NCBI GenBank assembly: GCA_002368735.1
Contig: DFEQ01000077.1
Span: 1-7,250, forward strand
DNA length: 7,250 nucleotides
From: Christensenella sp. UBA3798
GTDB taxonomy: Bacteria; Bacillota; Clostridia; Christensenellales; CAG-1252
Direction: 5' to 3'
Every line of letters starts with the position of its first letter. Positions within the stretch are counted from its first letter, which is position 1. Shown here piece after piece: positions 1 through 5,600 of the stretch. The position numbers and the translations under genes were made by a program. The notes under the pieces are model-generated. The model searched no databases, was not told where the DNA came from, and saw only the letters and a list, made by a program, of their open reading frames with translations.

Positions 1-1
1 A

Positions 2-24
2 ACAGGGGATGAGAACCGAGAGCG
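2..24 (+). repeat. 23-bp direct repeat, copy 1
   Basis: This segment matches 547-569 at 22 of 23 bases. Both copies contain ACAGGGGAT followed by AGAACCGAGAGCG after one differing base (G here, A in the other copy). The two copies bracket about 520 bp of hairpin-rich DNA. Confidence 0.8.
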
Positions 25-82
25 GTTATTATTTGCGCAAATGCTTTTGTGCTTATACATTGATTTACGCGCAAATAATAAC
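25..82. repeat. 14-bp perfect inverted repeat
   Basis: GTTATTATTTGCGC at 25-38 is the exact reverse complement of 69-82, with a 30-base loop. It begins immediately after copy 1 of the 23-bp direct repeat. Confidence 0.75.
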
Positions 83-93
83 GAGAGCGGATA

Positions 94-118
94 GAAAACG
101 CCACAGTGCGGCGTTTTC
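94..118. repeat. Hairpin, 9-bp stem
   Basis: GAAAACGCC at 94-102 pairs perfectly with GGCGTTTTC at 110-118 around a 7-base loop. There is no downstream T-run to make it a convincing terminator in either direction. Confidence 0.65.
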
Positions 119-133
119 CGCGATGACCGAAGG

Positions 134-181
134 ATATTTCGCCATATAAAGCAAAACCCATTTCGTATTATGGCGAAATAT
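134..181. repeat. 13-bp perfect inverted repeat
   Basis: ATATTTCGCCATA at 134-146 is the exact reverse complement of 169-181, with a 22-base interior. The interior contains CAAAACCCATTTC (152-164), which recurs exactly at 6854-6866 in the other hairpin-rich intergenic region. This hints that the two regions share repeat ancestry, although a single 13-mer match in 7 kb is weak evidence alone. Confidence 0.7.
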
Positions 182-190
182 TCGAGAAAG

Positions 191-217
191 AAATCGTGCC
201 TTGACTTGGCACGATTT
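191..217. repeat. Hairpin, 10-bp stem
   Basis: AAATCGTGCC at 191-200 pairs perfectly with GGCACGATTT at 208-217 around a 7-base loop, followed by one more T. It could act as a weak terminator, but no gene lies immediately upstream on either strand. Confidence 0.6.
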
Positions 218-350
218 TAGCGACTGTACCGTAGCGAAGCGAAGGTCCGCGTAGCCGAAGGCATAGCGCCCGACGTATGGCGAAAAGCATATCCTTTATA
301 AAAACGTTTTGCTTTGAGCCATACGAGAGGAGAATCCCCTTATCTCCACC

Positions 351-382
351 AAAAATTGCTCGGTTCTTGCCGAGCAATTTTT
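351..382. terminator. Bidirectional intrinsic terminator
   Basis: AAAAATTGCTCGG (351-363) pairs perfectly with CCGAGCAATTTTT (370-382) around a 6-base loop. The stem is A/T-flanked and reads as a terminator in both directions. It is the strongest terminator downstream of the leftward three-gene cluster, about 230 bases beyond the last stop codon. If it is the operon end, the hairpin array at 412-548 lies in the 3' untranslated region of that transcript. Confidence 0.65.
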
Positions 383-411
383 ATGTATTTTGCGAACTCG
401 AGAGCAAAATA

Positions 412-548
412 TACATAATGCATCCCCGGGGATGCGCATCATGCCACCGTTTTGCGGTGGTACGTTCGCAAAACATGATGTATCGCCCTTGGCGACATTA
501 TGTACTTGCTACGCAAGCATGATGTATCTCGTTGAAGCGAGACATTAC
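412..548. repeat. Array of short hairpins with CAT(G/T)ATGTA spacers
   Basis: On the right side, spacers CATGATGTA (474), CATTATGTA (496) and CATGATGTA (518) recur at exactly 22-base intervals, and a decayed copy CATTACAGG follows at 543. Between them lie hairpins of unrelated sequence: TCGCC/GGCGA (483-495), CTTGC/GCAAG (505-517) and TCTCG/CGAGA (527-542). On the left the spacers appear inverted (TACATAATG 412-420, CATCATG 437-443) around a perfect 14-bp palindrome (421-434) and CCACCG/CGGTGG (444-460). The inverted spacers can pair with the direct ones (412-420 with 496-504; 437-443 with 474-480), giving a multi-branched fold. A second pairing, TTTTGCG (450-456) with CGCAAAA (467-473), competes with the central hairpin. 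I do not recognise a named family. Confidence 0.75.
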
Positions 549-569
549 AGGGGATAAGAACCGAGAGCG
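547..569 (+). repeat. 23-bp direct repeat, copy 2
   Basis: Second copy of the repeat at 2-24, differing at one base, in the same orientation and 545 bp away. It directly follows the last spacer of the hairpin array, so it may be the end of a larger repeated unit. Confidence 0.8.
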
Positions 570-609
570 TTAAGACGATACACCATGGCTTTCCTCCCCG
601 AAAGGACGT

Positions 610-774
610 TTAGTTGTCGGGGAAGTCGCCAGAGCATCCTTCGTCGTCCTCCGCCGTCATCATTTCGCCGAAGTCGGTATAGCCGTCGCCGTCTCCGAAC
701 AGCTCGTCATTGAGGTGCATGGGGTCGAGCGAATCTGCAAAGTCGTTTTGAAAGTCAAGCCACGAATCTTTCAT
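610..774 (-). CDS. Small highly acidic protein, 54 aa, unknown function
   Basis: This frame encodes 54 residues, about a third of them Asp or Glu (17 acidic, only one Lys and no Arg). No family is recognised. The start is well supported: AAAGGAGG ends about 7 bases before the ATG, and this site lies inside the 3' end of the upstream gene. The two frames overlap by 20 bases, so translation is probably coupled. Residues 28-37 (DGDGYTDFGE) resemble part of an EF-hand calcium loop, but the first Asp position is occupied by Phe26, so calcium binding is doubtful. There is no signal peptide or membrane segment, so it is presumably cytoplasmic. Such charge is known in DNA-mimic antirestriction proteins and in acidic partners of basic proteins. 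The upstream neighbour is rich in Lys and Arg, so a binding pair is conceivable. That is inference only. Confidence 0.7.
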   Translation of the reverse strand: MKDSWLDFQNDFADSLDPMHLNDELFGDGDGYTDFGEMMTAEDDEGCSGDFPDN

Positions 775-1117
775 AATTCTCCTCCTTTTGATAATGATTT
801 GCGTATTTCTTGTCGTCGCGGATCGCGGTTTTCCCGACGTAGAGCTTTTTCTTGCCGAAGTCGCGGGGCAGTTCGTACAATGTCACGCACGCTCCTCGCG
901 CGTCTAAGATAAAGCAGTAGCCGTCGTAGGCGAGGGCGAAGCAGGTACCTTTGCCTTCTTCGCGAAGGTAGGCTCGCTCTCGCGAGGTGTAAAAGGTGTA
1001 GTCCCGTCCCCGCTCAAGGGCCTTTTTGATCCAAGAGAGCGCCCTTTTTGCGTTGTAGCCTCTGCGTTCTTTTGCGCGCGCCAGAGCGTGCGGCGTTGCG
1101 AAAAACACTTCTTCCAT
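755..1117 (-). CDS. Small phage-type protein of uncharacterised family (HAxxRAKER motif)
   Basis: The protein is 120 aa, basic, and has no signal peptide or membrane segment. Its N-terminal motif TPHALARAKERRG (residues 8-20) is followed by a helical ALERGRDY region, a central strand region, CFILDARGACVTLYELP (about 68-84) and a KKK run. From memory this order matches a small uncharacterised family common in gut Firmicutes and their phages (HAxERxKER, then YxFxxxxLITVLxLP), and recalls DUF4258/RelE-like folds. No activity can be assigned. I chose the ATG at 1117 because GAGGTG lies about 4 bases before it. A GTG at 1129 would overlap the previous stop (GTGA) but has a poorly spaced GAGGG. It sits second in the leftward cluster, and its last codons contain the binding site and start of the acidic gene. 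Confidence 0.75.
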   Translation of the reverse strand: MEEVFFATPHALARAKERRGYNAKRALSWIKKALERGRDYTFYTSRERAYLREEGKGTCFALAYDGYCFILDARGACVTLYELPRDFGKKKLYVGKTAIRDDKKYANHYQKEENYERFVA

Positions 1118-1125
1118 AGCGCACC

Positions 1126-1584
1126 TCACTGTCCCTCGTAGGGCTTGTATGCCTTATCGAAGCCGAGGATGAGCTGCACCCGCCCGTCCGTTAAGGGGAC
1201 GACGTCCAAGCTGTCCGCTTTGGCAAGGAAGCGGGCGAGTGCCTTGGTCTCCGTTGTGCACAAGAGGTAGGTCTTGACGTCCACGGCGAGCATCGTGCCG
1301 ACGAGTTCGTCGGGGGCAACGGTGATCTCTGCGTTTTCGTCGTTCTCGCGGAAGAAGTCCGAGATCTCGCGGATGGTCTCTGTCACTTCCTCGTAGCGCG
1401 GGTGGTTCTTGATAAGGTAGACGGTCTCGGGCATGTGCCGCTTCAAAAGTTCGACGAGGGCGTCGCATTGGTCAAAAGTTCCCATAGTGTTTCCTCCTTG
1501 TAAAAAGAGTCCTTCCGAGTGGGGGCGGAAGTCGTTGTCGTGTTGGTCTTGGGGTTGCCTGTTAAAAGAACGGTCGAAAAACAT
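1126..1584 (-). CDS. Hypothetical protein, first gene of leftward cluster (152 or 119 aa)
   Basis: I do not recognise the family. Two in-frame starts are equally well served. ATG 1584 follows AAAGGAGG at an 8-base spacing and gives 152 aa. ATG 1485 follows AAGGAGG at 7 bases and gives 119 aa. The extra 33 residues are polar and low-complexity (Asn, Gln, Asp, His rich). The core from MGTFDQCDALVELL onwards looks like a compact alpha/beta cytoplasmic domain without signal peptide. Helices are predicted by eye near residues 5-17 and 33-48 of the short form, and it ends in a strand-like RVQLILGF segment. The frame stays open up to 1698, but that extension runs through a terminator hairpin and has no usable binding site, so I exclude it. 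The next gene starts at or just beyond its stop, consistent with an operon. Confidence 0.6.
   Translation of the reverse strand: MFFDRSFNRQPQDQHDNDFRPHSEGLFLQGGNTMGTFDQCDALVELLKRHMPETVYLIKNHPRYEEVTETIREISDFFRENDENAEITVAPDELVGTMLAVDVKTYLLCTTETKALARFLAKADSLDVVPLTDGRVQLILGFDKAYKPYEGQ
1493..1531 (-). promoter_or_regulatory. Internal hairpin plus T-run directly before second start
   Basis: On the minus strand CTTCCG and CGGAAG (1531-1526 and 1517-1512) form a 6-bp stem, then GACTC and TTTTT (1506-1502), then AAGGAGG (1499-1493) and the ATG at 1485. It looks like a weak intrinsic terminator abutting a strong ribosome binding site, and repeats the layout at 1593-1631. It may be a remnant of the gene's true leader if 1485 is the real start. 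Confidence 0.4.
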
Positions 1585-1600
1585 CTGTTTTTCCTCCTTT

Positions 1601-1631
1601 AAAAAAAATTCTTTCGAGGTCGCCTCGAAAG
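1601..1631 (-). terminator. Leader terminator/attenuator before the leftward cluster
   Basis: CTTTCGAGG and CCTCGAAAG form a perfect 9-bp stem with a 3-base loop (1611-1631). On the minus strand it is followed by AA and eight T residues (1608-1601), then AAAGGAGG and the ATG at 1584. It ends transcription just ahead of the operon's first ribosome binding site, so it is either an attenuator or the end of something transcribed from further right. CCTCCT at 1688-1683 on the same strand is complementary to the AGGAGG sites, giving a possible alternative pairing. Confidence 0.6.
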
Positions 1632-1693
1632 TTCGTTCCGGTTTTAGTGCGGTGCTCCGAGCTTCTTTGTCAACAAGCGCGCAGGAGGCTTCG

Positions 1694-1790
1694 GTCACAC
1701 CTCTCTACTCTTTACTGTCGGAGGGGTGTAACAAACTTAACCTTTTTTGAGTGGGAATGAACAAATACACCCTTTGGGTGTAATTTTTTT
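1694..1790 (+). promoter_or_regulatory. Palindromic GGGTGTA elements in divergent intergenic region, with terminator-like hairpin
   Basis: TACACCC-TTT-GGGTGTA (1766-1782) is a perfect dyad followed on the plus strand by A and seven T residues, the form of an intrinsic terminator. GGGTGTAA also occurs at 1724-1731, where it can pair with TACACCC at 1766-1772. GAGGGGTGTAAC (1721-1732) can pair with GTCACACCTC (1694-1703), allowing one bulge and one wobble. The four segments therefore allow 1:2, 2:3 and 3:4 pairings, as in attenuators. The same elements would also serve as operators for a dimeric repressor between the divergent genes. I could not find a convincing plus-strand promoter upstream, so the operator reading is at least as likely. 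Confidence 0.45.
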
Positions 1791-1810
1791 GAATAATACC
1801 TTTATTGACA

Positions 1811-1829
1811 AAAAGGAGGCGCCATGTGA
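1811..1829 (+). other. Start-stop element: strong ribosome binding site, ATG, TGA
   Basis: AAAAGGAGG is followed by CGCC and then ATG (1824-1826) directly abutting TGA (1827-1829). It sits just upstream of the promoter of the helix-turn-helix gene, so that promoter would not transcribe it. It may be a relic of a lost gene start, a start-stop regulator on a longer transcript, or chance. Confidence 0.3.
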
Positions 1830-1831
1830 GA

Positions 1832-1860
1832 TTGACAGCGCTCTTTCGGCTTTGTATAAT
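1832..1860 (+). promoter_or_regulatory. Consensus sigma-A promoter for the HTH gene
   Basis: TTGACA (1832-1837) and TATAAT (1855-1860) are both perfect consensus with a 17-base spacer. Transcription should start near 1867, leaving a leader of about 14 bases that contains GGGAGGGG and then the ATG at 1881. A promoter this strong on a putative regulator suggests it is normally repressed, possibly by its own product. Confidence 0.9.
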
Positions 1861-1880
1861 AGAGGTCGGGAGGGGTGCCG

Positions 1881-2450
1881 ATGACCACTGACAGGACAAC
1901 CGATGAAAAAGCGATAAACATGGCAGTAAGAAAAATCGTCGCAGAGTGCAACGCCATTTATCGCAAAGCATCTGCCAAGGAAAGGCCGCTCCTGTCGGAG
2001 AGGTTGTTCGGAAACGCTATTCTTCGCATTCTTGAACTTGACCGAAACAAGCTCATCGTTTTGAAAAAACAGCCCTTTTTTAATCGGAAAACAGCCAAAG
2101 AGTATCGCTTTTTGCAGGAATGTGATTTTCGGCTCGTTTGGCCATTTTTGATGAAGGTCAATGAAGTTTACTGTAAAACCCAGGAACGAGCAAAAACAAA
2201 ATACGCCGCGCTACTGACTCGCATGGCAATAAGCGAGATCGCTCTCTTTGACGACACCTTGCTTCCCGTGTTGGAGTGGCAACCTTTCTTTGCGGAATGG
2301 GTGGCAAGAGAATACGCAAAAAGGGGCGAACTCGTCACACAGCGCGAAGTCGCCGCGCATTTCAGCGTCAGCGAAGCGGACGTATCCAAAATGGTTGCCC
2401 GACTGAAACGGCAGAAGATACCTTCGGGGCTTTGGTTGACCGCGAGATAG
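1881..2450 (+). CDS. Putative helix-turn-helix DNA-binding protein, 189 aa
   Basis: The C-terminal part (about residues 152-178, TQREVAAHFSVSEADVSKMV and following RLK) has the spacing of a helix-turn-helix, with a second helix SEADVSKMVARLK as recognition helix. It probably binds DNA in the cytoplasm. The N-terminal 150 residues are mainly helical with aromatic PFF motifs (65-67 and 135-137) and match no family I recognise, so it could be a ligand-sensing or dimerising domain. The ATG at 1881 is chosen over GTG 1875 because GGGAGGGG lies 5 bases before it, whereas GTG would overlap that site. It is divergent from the three-gene leftward cluster across a palindrome-bearing intergenic region, the usual layout of a local regulator and its target. 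Its codons are more AT-rich than those of the neighbouring lipoprotein gene, hinting at separate origin. Confidence 0.8.
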   Translation: MTTDRTTDEKAINMAVRKIVAECNAIYRKASAKERPLLSERLFGNAILRILELDRNKLIVLKKQPFFNRKTAKEYRFLQECDFRLVWPFLMKVNEVYCKTQERAKTKYAALLTRMAISEIALFDDTLLPVLEWQPFFAEWVAREYAKRGELVTQREVAAHFSVSEADVSKMVARLKRQKIPSGLWLTAR

Positions 2451-2472
2451 TTTTTCATATTTCGATATTGGG

Positions 2473-2489
2473 GCGCATCGCTGATGCGC
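2473..2489. repeat. Hairpin between HTH gene and lipoprotein promoter
   Basis: GCGCATC and GATGCGC form a perfect 7-bp stem with a 3-base loop, ending two bases before the -35 element of the next promoter. It lacks a T-run, so it is a poor terminator for the HTH gene. An operator role is possible. Confidence 0.45.
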
Positions 2490-2491
2490 TC

Positions 2492-2520
2492 TTGAAATAA
2501 CAGTTAGGAAAGTGTATAAT
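2492..2520 (+). promoter_or_regulatory. Sigma-A promoter for the lipoprotein gene
   Basis: TTGAAA (2492-2497) and TATAAT (2515-2520) are separated by 17 bases. Transcription would begin near 2527, giving a leader of about 75 bases before the ATG at 2602. The lipoprotein gene is therefore probably its own transcription unit. Confidence 0.85.
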
Positions 2521-2530
2521 AGTTAAGTGC

Positions 2531-2580
2531 TCGCGCGGAAGGGGTCTTGCGGCGGGCGCGGAGCGCGCTGACCCGCGCGA
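2531..2580 (+). promoter_or_regulatory. GC-rich structured 5' leader
   Basis: TCGCGCGG (2531-2538) pairs perfectly with CCGCGCGA (2573-2580). Inside it, GTC (2544-2546) can pair with GAC (2570-2572) and GCGCG (2556-2560) with CGCGC (2564-2568). The structure ends about ten bases before the GAGGTGA binding site, so it could stabilise the message or influence initiation. It matches no riboswitch class known to me. Confidence 0.5.
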
Positions 2581-2601
2581 AAGGTGGAATGAGGTGAAAT
2601 T

Positions 2602-5600
2602 ATGAAAAGAAAACTTCTCATCATTATGACGATACTCGCGCTTGTCGGGGTGTTGACGATAGCGCTCTTTGCGTGCGGCGACTCGGAGGAAGTCCCCGAG
2701 ACGTTGACCGTCAAGTTTGACGTCAAGGGAGGCGACGCGATCGCGGATATCATCGTTGACGGCGACAAAGCCTTCACCGTGCCCACCCCCACCAAGGCGG
2801 AGTACGTCTTCAAAGGCTGGTACCTGGACGAGAGCTATCAGACCGAAGCGACGCCGGACGCGATAAAGCAGAGGATGGCGGATGGCACCCTGACGATCTA
2901 CGCCAAGTGGGAGAAGGCGAATTTTACGATAGAATATGACTCCAAGGGGGGTAGCGCCGTTACGGGCGGCGCGCTCGTTGAGGGAGAGGACTACGTCCTG
3001 CCTGCCACGACGCGCGAAGGCTACCTCTTTAAGGGGTGGTATTTTGAGGAGAATTATCAAACGCAGGCGACGGCTGACGGCGTAAAGGCAAGGCTCGCGT
3101 CGGGGGACGTCACCCTCTATGCCAAGTGGGAAGAGCTGACCCTCGTCCTTTCCTTCGACGTGGCGGGGGGCGCGGCTCTCTCGGATATGGTCGTGGGGTA
3201 CACGGCGGTGGAGCTTTTGGCTTTGCCCACGCCCGTTAGACAGGGATACAAGTTCGCGCGGTGGTGCTTTGACGAGGACTATCAAAAGCAATACAGCGCG
3301 AAAAACTTAAAGGAATTATTCGCGGACGGCGCCGTTACGCTGCACGCAAAGTGGGGTGTCATCATGTCAAACAACGATATCACCATTCATGGACAGGTGG
3401 AGGATAAGGTGGTGTTGAACCCCATCTTTGACTGGACGAGCGCCGACGGCGACGACGCTTACCTCGTGACGTTGAAGGACGAAGCGGGCGCGAGCGTCCG
3501 GTCGGGAAGGGTGGCGGGCACCCATTATGAGCTTGCCGCCAACCTGGCGTATTCCACGAAATACACCCTTGAGATCGTCGGTGCGACGACGGACAGCTAT
3601 CGCTCCATATCCTTCACGACCATCTCGGGCACGGGCAAGGCGAATATCTCCGCCGCCGCGCTCTCTGTGGCGGAGCCCTTCAAGTCGCACATGGTCATTC
3701 AGCGTGGCAAGGATATCGTCATCAAGGGCAAGGCGCAGCCAAACGTCCTCGTCGCGATAGATTTCTACGGCAGCACAGAGTATACCGTCGCAAACGATAG
3801 CGGCGAGTATTCCTTCGCTTTCCCCGCGAGGGAAGCGAGCAAGCAGCCCGCCGACATCACCCTCAAGCTGCTGGCGAACGAGTCGCTCGTCATCAATGAC
3901 GTACTTATCGGCGACGTCTATCTCGCGAGCGGACAGTCCAATATGTGGTGGAAGCTCCGCGACTCCGACTATGACGAAACTGCGGACGTGGACAATGCGA
4001 TAAGCGGCGATATGCGCTTCTACTCGATGAAGATCAGGAAGTCCACGACCCCGATGGAGAGCGTGAAGGAGGGCAAATGGGCGGCAATCAGCCGCGGAAA
4101 TAACGCTTATAAGGACTATTCGGCGATCGGGTTCATGACAGGCTCGATGCTCACCGCCGCGCTCGAGGAGTCGGGGGTCCCCATCGGGATCATCCAGTCC
4201 GCAGAGGGAGACACGAATATCGCGAACTGGCTCAGCAGCGAATACTACGACGGCTCGGTCAGCACGAAGAATATCAACTATAACGCGATGATCTACCCCC
4301 TCCGTCACATGGAGCTCAAAGGCGTGATCTGGTATCAGGGATGTAATAATTCCGCGAAAGGCTGCGACTACGAGGGCTTGCTCGGCGATCTCTTTGCGAA
4401 TTGGCGCGAGCTCTTTCACAATGAAACGCTCCCCTTCTACGTCGTGCAGCTCCCCGTCTTTAATGGGGACAGCGGCAATAGTTACGACTTCTCCTTCGTC
4501 AGAGAGTCGCAGCTGCTCGCCTGCGAGAAGGACGACAACGCCTATCTCATCGCGACCTGCGACGGCGGCGATCCGGGCTATATCCACCCCAAGCAGAAGC
4601 GCTATATTGCGGAGAGGATCACCAAGTCCATCCTCTCCACTCTCTACGGCGCGGACTATCTGCCGCAGGGCCCCACCTACAGGTCGCACGTTACAGAGGG
4701 CGACAGAGTGGTCATCACGGTGGATAACGGCGACGGACTGTACGTCAAGGCGGGAGAATCCATTCGCGGCTTTATGCTCGCGGGCGCAGACGGGAAGTAC
4801 TTCGACGCGACGGCGAGTATAGAGAATGGCAGGATCGTCGTGACGTCGGACAAGGTCTCCTCCCCCGTCTATATCAAGTACGGCTTCTCCAAGAGCCCCT
4901 ACTTAAATATCTACAATAAGGACGGCTTCCTGATGAGCCCCTTCCGCACCGACGATCACGGGCTGGATATCGATCTTCTCGACTATCGCGGCGATCCCAC
5001 GGAGGGCAAGAGATATACGCTCCACGCGGACGGCTCCGAGATGAGCTACGCCGTCGTCGAAGAGCAGGGGGAGACCGGCCTCGCGATCACCAAGGCGAAT
5101 GACGGCAAGGGCTTTGGCTCCTTGATCCTCACCAAGCTCGGCGCGATCGCCTATCGAGAGCCCGATCTCGACCTCACGATCACCCTCGTCGGCACGAATT
5201 CGGGCGCGAAAGTGGCGTTCCGCGTCGTGGAAGGATCGTACGAGATCTGGTCGTACACAATCACGGACGATTTCTCGGGGAAGAGGACTTTCACCGTGAG
5301 CACGACGGATATGGTCTGCGCGGGCAACCTCGTGGACGGCGATAAGGACTTTCAGGCAGTCAGACAGGTGGAGGTGACCCTCACCGCAGAGGGCGCCGCG
5401 ACCATCACCGTGCTCGGGGTCAAGTTCTCTCGGGCGACGCGGACGGCGCCTCGCGCATTCACCCTCCGCGAAGCGAGGGACGACGGGCACACTGCCACCG
5501 TGAAATATACCCGCGCGGGCTTTGCCGACGAGTATCGCGTGATCGTGTCGAAGGATAACGTGAACTATACTTCTCCCGTCCTGGATAAGGTCACTCGCCA

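Larger units (their letters stand above)
1..609. other. Gene-free hairpin-rich intergenic mosaic
   Basis: This stretch has no reading frame with a ribosome binding site and protein-like composition. It is almost continuously built from short inverted repeats, the main ones listed separately. Smaller pairings include CGTATGGC at 274-281 with GCCATACG at 318-325, and TATGTATTTTGC at 382-393 with a slightly longer complement at 404-417. The density of perfect stems suggests either several palindromic intergenic repeats landed next to each other or the region is transcribed as structured RNA. It lies downstream of the leftward gene cluster, so read-through from that cluster could transcribe it. 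Confidence 0.7.

Noticed and set aside
168..377. 69-codon minus-strand open frame
   Set aside because: It starts inside the terminator hairpin at 351-382 and consists of inverted repeats. It has no ribosome binding site.
474..548. CRISPR array
   Set aside because: The constant units are only 9 bases and the variable units are themselves palindromes. This is opposite to a CRISPR layout, and no cas genes are present.
1585..1698. N-terminal extension of the first leftward gene to GTG 1698
   Set aside because: It would translate through the terminator hairpin and T-run at 1601-1631 and lacks a properly spaced ribosome binding site.
1433..1750. 105-codon plus-strand open frame
   Set aside because: It is antisense to the first leftward gene and its leader, with Ser/Lys/Cys-rich composition and no convincing start signal.
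2455..3291. 278-codon minus-strand open frame
   Set aside because: It is antisense to the InlB repeats and runs through the promoter and leader of the lipoprotein gene. The apparent internal repetition mirrors the repeats on the other strand.
3367..4689. 440-codon open frame on the minus strand
   Set aside because: It is antisense to the SASA-domain gene, whose GC-rich third positions keep the opposite frame open. The product is Arg/Asp/Val-rich with no domain and no ribosome binding site.
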